Both the position numbers and the translations under genes were made by a program. A stretch of DNA of 64,000 nucleotides from Paraflavitalea sp966211765 (GTDB taxonomy: Bacteria; Bacteroidota; Bacteroidia; Chitinophagales; Chitinophagaceae). This document shows, piece by piece, positions 7,716 to 17,319 of the stretch. The stretch covers positions 1 to 64,000 of the forward strand of contig CBIHOV010000004.1 in NCBI GenBank assembly GCA_966211765.1, written 5' to 3'. The notes under the pieces were generated by a model, which worked only from the letters and a program-made list of their open reading frames with translations, had not been told where the DNA came from and made no database searches. How positions within the stretch are numbered: position 1 is the first letter of the stretch; every line of letters starts with the position of its first letter.

Positions 7716-8327
7716 TTAAGAAATGATCTCCCGCCTGATCCTGCTCAGGCTTTCAGGTTTTATCCCGAGGTAAGAAGCTATAAATTTCTGGGGAACGTTC
7801 TTTATAATATTCGGACTTTCTTTTACCAGCTTTACGTAGCGCTGTTCAGCGGTAAGGGTGGCCAGATCATTCATCCTTTGCCTGTCTTCCTCCTGTACCT
7901 GCTCGAACAACCGAATGGTATAGTCTTTTTGTGTGATGCTTGTTTTTGCTGTACGATCGGCATCGGCTTTGGTAATTCTCAATAATTCACAATCGGTAAT
8001 GCATTGAAGAAACTCGTTGGTGGGAGTCTGGTTGACAAAATGAAAATAGGAAGTAAAAAACCGGGGGCCGTTGTTTAAATCAACTGTTATTTCTTCTCCT
8101 TTATCGTTGACGTAATACTTCCTCATATAACCCGAAACAATAAAATTGTGGTATACCGGAACTTTCCCCGGGGTATCGAGCAGGGTATCTTTCGGCGCCA
8201 ATAATGGTTTAAAAGACTCACGACATTGGGCCCTGTCATGCTCGGGAATATTGATTATCTGTGAGATATAGTTGAAAAGGGAATCGTAATAATGCAGCAT
8301 TTGCTGAGGTTTACTATAAATGTACAC
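7716..8327 (-). CDS. Crp/Fnr family transcriptional regulator
   Basis: The layout is that of the Bacteroidota Crp-like regulators. A cyclic-nucleotide-binding-type beta-roll covers about residues 25-130 (ending CELLRITKADAD), then a long dimer helix, and a C-terminal DNA-binding helix-turn-helix (QKFIASYLGIKPESLSRIRRE, residues about 179-199). No strong cAMP-binding consensus (such as GExxxR) is seen, so the ligand is unknown. Translation may start at residue 10 (MLHYYDS), which removes nine residues. The likely target is the adjacent downstream membrane protein gene or its own promoter. Confidence 0.9.
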   Translation of the reverse strand: MYIYSKPQQMLHYYDSLFNYISQIINIPEHDRAQCRESFKPLLAPKDTLLDTPGKVPVYHNFIVSGYMRKYYVNDKGEEITVDLNNGPRFFTSYFHFVNQTPTNEFLQCITDCELLRITKADADRTAKTSITQKDYTIRLFEQVQEEDRQRMNDLATLTAEQRYVKLVKESPNIIKNVPQKFIASYLGIKPESLSRIRREIIS

Positions 8328-8384
8328 AGAAGAACCTGAGAGGGGTAATTAAGTTACTCTCCGTTAAAAGTTAGGGAATTGCTT

Positions 8385-8597
8385 TTATTCCTCATCGGGA
8401 TCCACCACCTCTATTTCCGCTACACGGCCTACCTGTCCATCTTCCAGGCGCACTTTGATCCCTCTTGAATGAAATGCCGCTGAAGTAAGCAGGTCTTTGA
8501 CAATGCCATAGGTCAGCTTACCATTCCGCTGGTCCTTTTTAAGAATGATTGCCACTTCCTGGCCGGGATAAATGTCTTTTCTATATTGGCCATCCAT
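8385..8597 (-). CDS. ywbE: YwbE family protein
   Basis: The sequence from MDGQYRKDIYPG onward follows the YwbE family closely: IILKKDQRNGKLTYG, HSRGIKVRLEDGQVGRV. I chose the methionine nine codons inside the longest frame because the family starts at this M-x-G-Q-x-R-K-D segment. The fold is a short all-beta KOW/SH3-like protein of about 70 residues. Its function is unknown. Confidence 0.9.
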   Translation of the reverse strand: MDGQYRKDIYPGQEVAIILKKDQRNGKLTYGIVKDLLTSAAFHSRGIKVRLEDGQVGRVAEIEVVDPDEE

Positions 8598-8668
8598 ATT
8601 GTTGCTGTTTACCAACCGCAAAAATATTGAAGGAAAGTCTTATATCGAAAACCTTTTACCGGGGGCTA

Positions 8669-9820
8669 TCAGTGTTTACCTCCAATCCCAAATTGATCCC
8701 CGGCACTAATAGGCTTGTTTCCCTTAAACAGGATCTCCACCATCTTTTCGCTGGCCACATTGTTATGGAATTCATCTTTCAGGTATACAAGAATATTACG
8801 GGTCTTAATGTCTATTACTTCCCCGCTGGATGGGTAGGCGTACTTACCATCGCCACTAAAAGTGATCCATCCGGGCATGTCCTGCAAGGGAATGGTGGTA
8901 AGCTGCTGGTAGGGGTCTTCCGCACTAAATACATGCAGGCGCATATTGTGGCCATCGCAAACCCATAACTCCTTTTCGTTGGGGGTAAGACCAATACCAT
9001 GACTTGGATTGCCATGCCGCCTCACGGGTCCGCGCTCCCATCCCTGCACAGGTATATGAGCGATCTTTTTGCCGGTTTTCAGATCGCCTACTTCAAAACC
9101 CAGCAGGCTATCGACGGTTACGTAAACAAGGGTTTCCTTACCATTGATGGTAAAGGGCCGGATGTTGTTGTCAAAAGGGCCAACCTTCGCTATCAGTTCA
9201 TTTTTATGGGCGTCGGCAATGTGTAGCCAGGGACTTGCAATGTCGTCCAGGTAAACAAGGTCACCAGCGGGACCGTAAATAGTATTGTGCGCTCTTTTGT
9301 GGACAGTGATCTTCTTAATAATATCACCTGTGTTGCAATCCACTACATTCCAGAATGTATTCTCCAAAGATGGCAGGTACATGGTAAGGCCATCGGGCGA
9401 AATAGCCATGCGGTCGCAGCCGCCCTCAAACTTCTTCTCCCATACAATTTTCTCGGTTGTAAGGTCAATACGCTGTAATCCCTCCAAGGTGGTGATGTAG
9501 ATGCTATTGAGTGGGACGCTCACAGCAATGCCTTTTACGTTGGAAGGCTTACCATCAGGATGCAGGCCCTGGGTTTTGATCCTTTTTACAAAACGATGGT
9601 TGTTGTTGATGTCAAAGACCAGGAGGCCATGCCCGCCATAACCCAGGTAATCGCGGATACCGGGTGTTGCCACATACAGGTATCGCTTCTCCCCTGCCCC
9701 TTTTTTTGTTTTTACAGGTTCTTTTGCAGGGGACTGCGCCTGCAACGCTCCATGACCCAGCACTACAAAGAGTAGCGCTAACGCCGGGAATATTAAGAAA
9801 TTCTTTATTATTAATTTCAT
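8669..9820 (-). CDS. exported YncE-like beta-propeller protein
   Basis: Residues 1-29 form a signal peptide (cleavage near LQAQ). The remainder is a repeated beta-sheet pattern typical of seven-bladed WD40/YVTN propellers: IAVSVPLNSIYITTLEG, MAISPDGLTMYLPS, HGIGLTPNEKELWVCDG and ITFSGDGKYAYPSSGEVIDI. Such proteins sit in the periplasm or on the surface and often bind other proteins or metals; the ligand here is unknown. It is transcribed divergently from the metallo-hydrolase gene at 9917, with 96 bases between the start codons. Confidence 0.88.
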   Translation of the reverse strand: MKLIIKNFLIFPALALLFVVLGHGALQAQSPAKEPVKTKKGAGEKRYLYVATPGIRDYLGYGGHGLLVFDINNNHRFVKRIKTQGLHPDGKPSNVKGIAVSVPLNSIYITTLEGLQRIDLTTEKIVWEKKFEGGCDRMAISPDGLTMYLPSLENTFWNVVDCNTGDIIKKITVHKRAHNTIYGPAGDLVYLDDIASPWLHIADAHKNELIAKVGPFDNNIRPFTINGKETLVYVTVDSLLGFEVGDLKTGKKIAHIPVQGWERGPVRRHGNPSHGIGLTPNEKELWVCDGHNMRLHVFSAEDPYQQLTTIPLQDMPGWITFSGDGKYAYPSSGEVIDIKTRNILVYLKDEFHNNVASEKMVEILFKGNKPISAGDQFGIGGKH

Positions 9821-9916
9821 AAGCCAGGTTTTGCAGATGATGAAGCATCGTATTAAATATAACTAAAAACCTACAACAATAAGATCGGTATATTTACAAA
9901 ACTTAATTGTTCTATT

Positions 9917-10672
9917 ATGAAAGCCATCATCCCTGCATTGTTATTCTTTTTTGTATTGTTCAGTGCAAATGCTCAATCTGTTTCCGCCGACACGGTAAAA
10001 ACGAAAACGGGATCGCTCATTATACAGCCTGTTAAACATGCCAGCCTGTTGCTTACCACAAATGGCACCACCATTTATGTTGATCCGTCGGGTGCGGATA
10101 ATTTTACAGGAATGGCTGCTCCCGGCATAATCCTCATTACAGATATACATGGCGATCACTTTGATCCCAAGACGATCGCGGCTATAAAAACAGCTAATAC
10201 CTTGCTAATAGCACCACAAGTAGTGGCAGACAAGTTAACTGATATTGATAAAGATCATCTGGTGGTCTTGAAGAACGGGGATAAAACCACGCAATCCGGA
10301 GTAGTGATAGAAGCAATTCCCATGTACAACCTTCCGGAAAGCACTACAGCCATGCATACAAAAGGCAGGGGCAATGGGTATGTACTTAATATAGGTGGCA
10401 AGCGTATTTATGTTTCCGGTGATACGCAAGGCATCCCCGAAATGCGTTCACTAAAGGATATTGATATCGCTTTTGTGTGCATGAACCTCCCCTACACGAT
10501 GGATGTAAAGGAAGCTGCCGATGCAGTACTGGCTTTTCAGCCCAAAATAGTTTACCCCTATCACTACCGGGGACAAGGTGGACTCAGTGATGTAAAGGAA
10601 TTTGAAAGCCTGGTAAATGCGGGTAAAAAGAAAATTGAAGTAAGATTACGCAACTGGTATCCTGCTCAATAA
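9917..10672 (+). CDS. exported MBL-fold metallo-hydrolase, UlaG-like
   Basis: A signal peptide (residues 1-20) precedes a metallo-beta-lactamase fold. The metal motif reads T-D-I-H-G-D-H at residues 75-81, so the usual first histidine of HxHxDH is aspartate at 76. A second metal-bridging Asp is in YVSGDTQG (near 165), and the last histidine is in YPYHYRGQGG. The UlaG-like group (beta-lactamase superfamily 2/3) has L-ascorbate-6-phosphate lactonases and many uncharacterised proteins. An exported version with Asp at the first site is, from memory, recurrent in Bacteroidota. The substrate is unknown. The gene ends before a strong bidirectional terminator. Confidence 0.9.
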   Translation: MKAIIPALLFFFVLFSANAQSVSADTVKTKTGSLIIQPVKHASLLLTTNGTTIYVDPSGADNFTGMAAPGIILITDIHGDHFDPKTIAAIKTANTLLIAPQVVADKLTDIDKDHLVVLKNGDKTTQSGVVIEAIPMYNLPESTTAMHTKGRGNGYVLNIGGKRIYVSGDTQGIPEMRSLKDIDIAFVCMNLPYTMDVKEAADAVLAFQPKIVYPYHYRGQGGLSDVKEFESLVNAGKKKIEVRLRNWYPAQ

Positions 10673-10682
10673 ACATATTGCC

Positions 10683-10730
10683 TTAAATAAAAACGCAGCG
10701 ACCATAGTTGGACGCTGCGTTTTTATTTAA
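10683..10730. terminator. strong bidirectional terminator
   Basis: A perfect 18-base inverted repeat (10683-10700 and 10713-10730) encloses a 12-base loop. The stem has a GC core and A/T outer part, so it gives a T-rich tail in both directions. It separates the convergent metallo-hydrolase gene and the efflux operon. Confidence 0.9.
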
Positions 10731-10745
10731 GGGCGGGAAACCACT

Positions 10746-12182
10746 CTATTTCCAACCACCTCCCAGATCCCTGTAAATATTTACGACAGCATTGAACTGT
10801 TGTTTTTTGGTCTCTATGAGCTCGAGTTTGGATTCGAGTGCATCGCGTTGTGTCATCAGTATTTCCAAATAATCGGCCCTGGCAGACTTGAACAAGTCAT
10901 TGGCAATGTCGATTGACCTGGTGAGGGCATCGACTTGTTTTGACTTGAGGTCATAGCTCTTTTCCAGGTTGCTGACATTGGAAAGTTGGGTGGATACTTC
11001 CAGGCAGGCATTCAAAATGGTACGCTCATAATTGTACATGGCCTGCAACTGCCGGGCGTTGGCATTTAAAAACTCGGCTTTGATCGCATTCCGGTTGATC
11101 AAGGGGCCTGCCAGATCGCCGGCGAGAGAATAGAGCAAGGACTCAGGCATCTTAAATAAGTAAGATGGCTTGAATGCCTGGAATCCCAGAGCTGCCGAAA
11201 TACCGAAGGAAGGATAAAATTCTGCGCGGGCCACTTTTACATCCAGCTTCGCAGCCACCAATTCCAGTTCCGCCTGCTTAATATCGGGCCGGTTGGCCAA
11301 TAACTGGGAAGGAATACCTGAATTGACTGCCGAAGGGAGCAACGCTAAAAAATTGCTTTTACTCCGGGTTATTTCCTGGGGAAACCGGCCTATCAGGAAG
11401 TTGATCCTGTTTTCGGTTTCTTTTATCCTTTGTAAAATATCAAACTCCAGGCTTTGGGACTTCAATACTTCCGCCTCAAACTTTTGAACGGCGAGTTCGG
11501 TGGCCCTGGCTGCTTCTTTCTGCACTTTCACAATACCCAGGGCATTCTTTTGCAGTTCGATGTTCTGCTTAACAATTTCGAACTGATTGTCCAGGGCCAG
11601 CAATTCATAATAAGAATTGGCTATCTCAGCGATCAGGTTGGTGACCACAAAATTCCTTCCTTCAACGGTTGCCAGGTACCTGGTGATTGCCGCCTTTTTT
11701 GCGTTGCGGAGTTTTTTCCAGATATCCACCTCCCAGTTTGCATAAACGGCTACGGTATAATCCATCAGGGGATCGGGCATTTCCTTACCGGGTTTAATTT
11801 CGGTAGAGGCATCACCTGCACCCTGGCTGGTGTATCGTCCCACTTTCTCAACGCCAATACCTGCTTTTGCACTTACGGATGGCAATAAGGGCCCCTGTCT
11901 GAACCGGATATCATTGCGGGCGATCTCCACCTCCTGCAAGGTGATCATTAGCTCCTGGTTATTTTTCAGTGCTGTATCGATGAGGTTCACCAGATTGGGA
12001 TCATTGAAATAGTTGCGCCAGCGGATGTCGGCCGTATTGGTGGTATCGCTGCTGCCTGCAAAAGAGACAGGTACTGCATTGTTCCCGGTTCGCTGCACCA
12101 CCACTGGTACCTTGCAGCTTGCAATGGCCAGGCAAACCAGACCAATGCAATGAACTATCCTGAATTTATACATTGTGATCAA
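10746..12182 (-). CDS. RND efflux outer membrane lipoprotein, TolC/NodT family
   Basis: This is the outer membrane factor of a tripartite pump. The lipobox IASC places the lipidated cysteine at residue 23. The chain then shows the two tandem OEP repeats of the NodT family: NNQELMITLQEVEIARNDI near 95 and a second long helical half with RPDIKQAELELVAAKLDVKVARAEFYP-type sequence near 290. The length of 478 is normal. The start overlaps the end of the pump gene by 17 bases (8 if translation starts at the fourth codon). The operon ends here at the terminator at 10683-10730. Confidence 0.95.
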   Translation of the reverse strand: MITMYKFRIVHCIGLVCLAIASCKVPVVVQRTGNNAVPVSFAGSSDTTNTADIRWRNYFNDPNLVNLIDTALKNNQELMITLQEVEIARNDIRFRQGPLLPSVSAKAGIGVEKVGRYTSQGAGDASTEIKPGKEMPDPLMDYTVAVYANWEVDIWKKLRNAKKAAITRYLATVEGRNFVVTNLIAEIANSYYELLALDNQFEIVKQNIELQKNALGIVKVQKEAARATELAVQKFEAEVLKSQSLEFDILQRIKETENRINFLIGRFPQEITRSKSNFLALLPSAVNSGIPSQLLANRPDIKQAELELVAAKLDVKVARAEFYPSFGISAALGFQAFKPSYLFKMPESLLYSLAGDLAGPLINRNAIKAEFLNANARQLQAMYNYERTILNACLEVSTQLSNVSNLEKSYDLKSKQVDALTRSIDIANDLFKSARADYLEILMTQRDALESKLELIETKKQQFNAVVNIYRDLGGGWK

Positions 12183-15100
12183 TTTCTTCAGTTAAAGGAT
12201 TTTCTTCTTCTTCTTTCACCAGCATACGCCTTTCTGCAATTTTGCCGAATACGTAATACAAGCCCGGTATAATGAGCACGCCAAAGATGGTACCGAAAAG
12301 CATACCGCCTGCAGCAGCTGTACCGATGGTTCTGTTACCGATCTTACCCGGACCATTGGCAAAAACGAGCGGGATCAAGCCCGCGATAAATGCAAAGGAG
12401 GTCATCAGGATAGGACGGAACCTTACTTTCGAACCTTCCATGGCTGCCTGCAATACGGTTGATCCTGAGCGGTGTTTCTGCACGGCAAACTCTACGATCA
12501 GCACGGCATTCTTACCCAGCAAACCGATCAGCATGACCATCGCAATCTGGGCATAAATGTTATTCTCCAGTCCCAACAAATGCAGCAAGAGGAAGGCGCC
12601 GAATATACCGGCCGGCAGGGAAAGAATTACTGCCATGGGCAGGATAAAGCTTTCGTATTGGGCTGCCAGGATCAGGTAAACGAAACCAAGACAGATGAGG
12701 AAGATATAAATAGCCTGGTTGCCCTGGGCTACTTCATCTTTGGAGATACCTGCCCAGTCGATCCCGAATCCTCTTGGTAAGGTTTTCTGCGCCACTTCGT
12801 TGATCACCTTAATGGCTTCTCCACTACTGTAGCCTGGTGCGGCGGAACCACTGATCTCCGCAGCGTTGTACATATTGTGCCGGGTGATCTCGGAGAGACC
12901 ATATACCTTGTCCATTTTCATGAAAGCGGAAAAGGGCACCATCTCGTCTTTATTATTTTTCACATACAGCTTCAGGATATCTTCCGGTAATGCTCTGTAT
13001 TGTGCTCCTGCCTGTACGATCACTTTGTACTGACGGCCGAAATTAATAAAGCTGATCTCGTAGTTACTTCCTACCAAAGTAGACAAGGTATTCATCGCAT
13101 TTTCGATGGACACTCCTTTTTGCTGAGCAATGTCGTTGTCGACCTTCAACATATACTGGGGGAAGCTGGCACTGTAAAAACTGAATATGGAAGAGAGTTC
13201 TTTACGCTTCTTTAGTTCCTTTACGAAGTCATTGTTTACTGATTCCATTTTTTTGTAATCGCCCGATCCCGCTTTATCCAACAGGCGCAATTCGAAACCA
13301 CCCGCCGCACCATAACCCGGTACAGCAGGAGGCAGGAAGAATTCAATGTTGGCGCCGGTGATGTCCTTACATTTCTCTTCGAGCTCTTCAATGATCTCCT
13401 GTACGGAATGCTTCCGCTCGCTCCAGTCCTTCAGGTTCACCAGACAGGTGCCGGAGTTGGAACCGGTACCTTCTGTCAGTATCTCATAACCTGCCAGGGA
13501 AGAAACGGATTGTACGCCTTCCACCTCTTCGGATATCTTCTGTAATCTTTCGGATATTTCATTGGTCCTTTCGAGTGAAGATCCGGGAGGCGTTTGAATA
13601 ATGGCGTAGAACATGCCCTGGTCTTCATTGGGGATAAACCCTGAAGGAACCTTACCGTTGAGGAACCATGTGCCGGCGCAGAAAGCGATCAACACCAGGA
13701 AGGTGAGCCCACGCCTGGCAACGACCTTGCTCAATACCTTCACATATTTTCCCTGGGTACGGTTGAATGCATTATTGAAACCGTCGAGGGATTTATCCAG
13801 TATATTTTTCTTTTTCGGTTTGCCATGGTTATTCTTCAGTATCATGGCGCAAAGTGCGGGGGTAAGGGTAAGGGCTACGATACCAGACAGAATAATGGCG
13901 GTTGCCATGGTGATGGAAAACTGTCTGTAGAATGTACCCACCGGACCCGACATGAATGCCACGGGGATAAATACGGATGCCATCAGGAAAGTGATCGCGA
14001 TGATCGCTCCCGATATCTCGTGCATGGCTTTCTTGGTAGCTTTCAATGGAGAAAGTCCCTCTTCTTCCATTTTTGCGTGGACGGCTTCAATGACCACAAT
14101 GGCATCGTCGACCACCACCCCAATGGCCAACACCAATGCGAACAAGGTGATGAGGTTGAGGGTAATGCCGAAGAACTGCATGAACATAAAAGTACCGATC
14201 AGTGATACGGGTACAGCCATGGCAGGAATGAGGGTAGAACGCCAATCGCCGAGGAAGATGAAGACCACCAATCCCACGAGGATAAAGGCTTCCACGAGGG
14301 TATGGATCACTTTTTCAATGGAGGCGTCGAGGAATTTGGAAACGTCGTAGCTGATCTCATATTCCATTCCTTTGGGAAAAGAGTTGGCCTGGATCTCCTT
14401 CATCTTCGCCTTTACATTGGCGATGGTTTGGCTGGCATTGCTACCGTATGATTGCTTCAGCACAATCGCTGCTGAAGGTTTGCCATTGAGGTTGGAATAG
14501 ATATCGTACATGGAACTACCAAACTCCACATCGGCCACATCTTTCAGGCGCAGCAGCTCACCATTGGAACTGGAGCGCACCACCACATTTTCATATTGTT
14601 CTTTGGTCGTGAACCTGCCCGAGTATTTCAACACATATTCAAATGACTGGGACCTTTTACCGGAGCTTTCACCGGTTTTACCGGGTGAGGCTTCGAGGCT
14701 TTGTTTGCTAAGGGACTCCATCACTTCATCGGCAGATATCTTATAGGCCAACATGCGGTCGGGCTTCAGCCAGATACGCATCGCATATTCGCGGTTACCG
14801 AGGATATCTGCATACCCTACCCCATCTACCCTTTTCAATTCTGACAATACGTTGATGTCTGCAAAGTTGAAAAGGAATTTCTGGTCGGTGTTGGGATCGT
14901 CGCTGTACAGGTTGATGTACATAAGCATGTTGGACTCCTCGCGGGTGATCTTCACGCCTTCGCGTACTACCAATGGCGGCAGCTTATTTACTACGGATGC
15001 CACCCTGTTTTGAACGTTAAGGGAAGCCACGTTGGGATCGGTGCCGAGGTTGAATACTACCTGAATGGTCGCTTCTCCATCATTACCCGCATCTGAAGCC

Positions 15101-15333
15101 ATGTATTTCATGCCCGGAATACCGTTGATGGCTCTTTCGAGGGGAATGATCACTGACTTGATCATCAATTCGCCGTTGGCGCCCGGGTAATCGGCTACTA
15201 CATTCACCTTGGGCGGTGAAATGGAAGGGAACTGGGTAACGGGTAATCCGGTAATAGCAATGACCCCCAGAAAGACGATGATGAGCGATATCACGATGGA
15301 CAGGACGGGTCGCTGTATGAATTTATTAAACAT
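12166..15333 (-). CDS. RND multidrug efflux transporter, HAE1 (AcrB-like) family
   Basis: This is the inner-membrane proton/drug antiporter of the efflux system. The length of 1055 residues and the order of a first helix, periplasmic porter and docking domain, helices 2-7, then a second copy, match AcrB/MexB. The proton-relay aspartates are present as D409-D410 in GVVVDDAIVVIE. The family start MFNKFIQRPVLS and the VLAIG and GLLGKNAVLIVEFA motifs are intact. The adaptor gene lies 27 bases upstream and the outer membrane factor overlaps its end, so the order is adaptor, pump, channel. Substrate range cannot be read from the sequence. Confidence 0.97.
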   Translation of the reverse strand: MFNKFIQRPVLSIVISLIIVFLGVIAITGLPVTQFPSISPPKVNVVADYPGANGELMIKSVIIPLERAINGIPGMKYMASDAGNDGEATIQVVFNLGTDPNVASLNVQNRVASVVNKLPPLVVREGVKITREESNMLMYINLYSDDPNTDQKFLFNFADINVLSELKRVDGVGYADILGNREYAMRIWLKPDRMLAYKISADEVMESLSKQSLEASPGKTGESSGKRSQSFEYVLKYSGRFTTKEQYENVVVRSSSNGELLRLKDVADVEFGSSMYDIYSNLNGKPSAAIVLKQSYGSNASQTIANVKAKMKEIQANSFPKGMEYEISYDVSKFLDASIEKVIHTLVEAFILVGLVVFIFLGDWRSTLIPAMAVPVSLIGTFMFMQFFGITLNLITLFALVLAIGVVVDDAIVVIEAVHAKMEEEGLSPLKATKKAMHEISGAIIAITFLMASVFIPVAFMSGPVGTFYRQFSITMATAIILSGIVALTLTPALCAMILKNNHGKPKKKNILDKSLDGFNNAFNRTQGKYVKVLSKVVARRGLTFLVLIAFCAGTWFLNGKVPSGFIPNEDQGMFYAIIQTPPGSSLERTNEISERLQKISEEVEGVQSVSSLAGYEILTEGTGSNSGTCLVNLKDWSERKHSVQEIIEELEEKCKDITGANIEFFLPPAVPGYGAAGGFELRLLDKAGSGDYKKMESVNNDFVKELKKRKELSSIFSFYSASFPQYMLKVDNDIAQQKGVSIENAMNTLSTLVGSNYEISFINFGRQYKVIVQAGAQYRALPEDILKLYVKNNKDEMVPFSAFMKMDKVYGLSEITRHNMYNAAEISGSAAPGYSSGEAIKVINEVAQKTLPRGFGIDWAGISKDEVAQGNQAIYIFLICLGFVYLILAAQYESFILPMAVILSLPAGIFGAFLLLHLLGLENNIYAQIAMVMLIGLLGKNAVLIVEFAVQKHRSGSTVLQAAMEGSKVRFRPILMTSFAFIAGLIPLVFANGPGKIGNRTIGTAAAGGMLFGTIFGVLIIPGLYYVFGKIAERRMLVKEEEENPLTEEIDHNV

Positions 15334-15360
15334 TGGAACTTTACAATTTGGGTTGAACTA

Positions 15361-16443
15361 CTATTCTGCTTTTAACCGGAGATGGGCAATCACTTCTTCA
15401 GGTTTCTGGAATTCAAAATTGATCTTTTCATCATCTTTTACTTTCTGAACACCTTCGAGGAGAATCTTGTCATCATCTGCAAGGCCACTGTTCACTACAT
15501 AGAGGTCGGGTATCTGACCGACAATGGTAATGTTCCTTGATTTCAAGACATTGTTTTTGTCAACCACAAAAACGTAGATCTTATCCTGGATCTCGTAGGT
15601 GGCTTTCTGTGGTATGACCAGGGCATTTTTAAGGGGCATGGTCATTTGCACTTTACCTGTTTCACCATGCTTCAAAAGCCTGTCGGGATTCGGAAATATT
15701 GCCCTGAAAGCGATGTTGCCTGTTTCGTTGTCAAACTCGCTTTCGATCACTTCCACTTGTCCTTTATAGGGCAAGCAACGATTGTTGGCCAGCAGGAGGT
15801 TTACCTTGCTGTTGCCACGGCTTTTTGCATTGGTTTGGTATTCCAAGTATTCGGGCTCTGATACGTTGAAGTAAGCAAACATCTGGCTGTTGTCGGAAAG
15901 ACTGGTCAGCAGTTCGCCTTCATCGATGAGGCTACCCAATTTTTTAGGGAGACGGTCCACGGTTCCGTCAAATGGCGCCCTGATCTCGGTGAAGGAGAGG
16001 TGTAATTTTGCCAGGGCAATTTCTGCTTTTGCCTGTTCCAGCTTGGCCTGGGCCATGGCCTGTTCGTTTTTGGAAACCACATTTTTCTCCACGAGGGCTG
16101 TGGTATTCTGCAGCTCGATCTCAGCTGCTTTACCTTCTGCTTCGGCCTTCAGGAGCTCGGCCTCATAAAATTTCGGCATGATGCGAAATAAGAGTTGACC
16201 GGCTTTTACAAACTGTCCTTCGTCCACATAGATGTTTTGCAGGAAGCCTTTTTCCTGGGCCCTGATCTCAATGTTCCTGACAGAGCGTATCTGTGAAACA
16301 TATTCTTTGGTAAAGGAAGTATCCACTCTTACGGGGCTGGTAACAGCGTACGTATTGGATTCCTTTTTTTCTTCTGCTTTGGTGGTGCAGCTTGTTTGAT
16401 ACAATAATGTCAACAAGCTCGCAAAAACGATGATCTTCTTCAT
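15361..16443 (-). CDS. RND efflux periplasmic adaptor (membrane fusion protein)
   Basis: The adaptor joins the pump to the outer membrane channel. I chose the methionine at MKKIIVFASLL because it opens a clean lipoprotein signal, with the lipidated cysteine probably at residue 19 (QTSC, an imperfect lipobox). The domains follow the family: a barrel-sandwich/lipoyl half near residue 65 (IYVDEGQFVKAGQLLFRI), a helical hairpin with the repeated AEAEGKAAEIEL pattern, the second lipoyl half (FTEIRAPFDGTVD), then beta-barrel and membrane-proximal parts. First gene of the efflux operon. No dedicated regulator is adjacent. Confidence 0.95.
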   Translation of the reverse strand: MKKIIVFASLLTLLYQTSCTTKAEEKKESNTYAVTSPVRVDTSFTKEYVSQIRSVRNIEIRAQEKGFLQNIYVDEGQFVKAGQLLFRIMPKFYEAELLKAEAEGKAAEIELQNTTALVEKNVVSKNEQAMAQAKLEQAKAEIALAKLHLSFTEIRAPFDGTVDRLPKKLGSLIDEGELLTSLSDNSQMFAYFNVSEPEYLEYQTNAKSRGNSKVNLLLANNRCLPYKGQVEVIESEFDNETGNIAFRAIFPNPDRLLKHGETGKVQMTMPLKNALVIPQKATYEIQDKIYVFVVDKNNVLKSRNITIVGQIPDLYVVNSGLADDDKILLEGVQKVKDDEKINFEFQKPEEVIAHLRLKAE

Positions 16444-16547
16444 GGCGTTAATAGAAATTGATCGGTTAAAGTGTTTGGGAATCAGCAATTATCTGAATGT
16501 AACCAGGTATTAGCCAGTAGGATGATAACTGAGGCATGTACTGGTGA

Positions 16548-16916
16548 TCAGATCCTTAAAGCTCTTTGAATGATGTACCTATAGATGGAACGGCCGCAAA
16601 AGGGCTGCCGGTCGATAGAGCTGGTATGGAGATAAATTAAATTAGCGGTGTAGGAGAGCAATAGATTGCTCCTGCTGAGTAATTTATACTTTTTGGCAGG
16701 GTCATTATTGTCATCGTCTTCTTCTTCCAGTTCTTCACAAATGAAGTATTCGTTCTGAGACTGCTGATCCTGGTGGGTAAATGCTGGCTGTTGTAATTTT
16801 ACGGTATGGTGAGCCGGCAGGTTGCTAAAAGGAGTGTGCTGCATACCTGTACGAATACAATCGTACCCTCTTAACAGAAGGAAGCACAGGCATACGAAAA
16901 ATATCACTCCTCTCAT
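16548..16916 (-). CDS. hypothetical small exported protein with acidic stretch
   Basis: The family is not recognised. The 122-residue product starts with a hydrophobic helix (residues 4-16) that could be a signal peptide or anchor. It has an acidic run at about 62-72 (EELEEEDDDNND) and a basic, aromatic C-terminal half. It lies on the same strand about 100 bases upstream of the efflux operon and could share its transcript. No shadowing gene competes in this interval, which supports it modestly. Confidence 0.5.
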   Translation of the reverse strand: MRGVIFFVCLCFLLLRGYDCIRTGMQHTPFSNLPAHHTVKLQQPAFTHQDQQSQNEYFICEELEEEDDDNNDPAKKYKLLSRSNLLLSYTANLIYLHTSSIDRQPFCGRSIYRYIIQRALRI

Positions 16917-17319
16917 TGGGTCTCTAAATTGGTTATGTTAGCGCGAAAATAAATTTTAGGCTTCGACGCTTTCTTATGGCAACCAATCGGTGGGCAAAAG
17001 TCTGAACTTTTCTGGTTTATTTCAGTATAGATATATTTATCAAATGGTTAATGTCTGGTTAATGAGTAGTTAACAGACGGAAGTATTTTGATAATGTAAC
17101 GAGGATGTCTTCCATAAAATTCTTTTCTAATATACAAATTTATCCTGACGGGTGGAAGTGTGTGGGTACTGCAGGAGATAAAAAGAAAAGGCCCCACTAA
17201 AAGTGGAGCCTCTTTTCATTGGGTCGAAAATTGTAGAGAGCGCCTTTTCCAATTGATCGTTAAAGATGGTCTCTCGCTTTAGGACAGAGTATATAAGAAT
17301 TAAAAACGGGGTATCTACC
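16917..17319. other. 403-base intergenic region between the SusCD operon and the efflux neighbourhood
   Basis: No credible reading frame is present. It holds the SusCD terminator (17189-17211) and AT-rich sequence likely to contain the promoter of the small gene at 16548 and perhaps of the efflux operon. I cannot assign -7 or -33 boxes with confidence. Confidence 0.6.
17189..17211 (-). terminator. terminator of the SusC/SusD operon
   Basis: A 10-base stem (17189-17198 with 17202-17211, one mismatch) and three-base loop, flanked by A and T runs, lies 109 bases past the stop of the SusD gene. Confidence 0.6.

Noticed and set aside
13825..14350. Plus-strand frames inside the RND pump gene
   Set aside because: They are shadows of the highly conserved pump sequence on the other strand.
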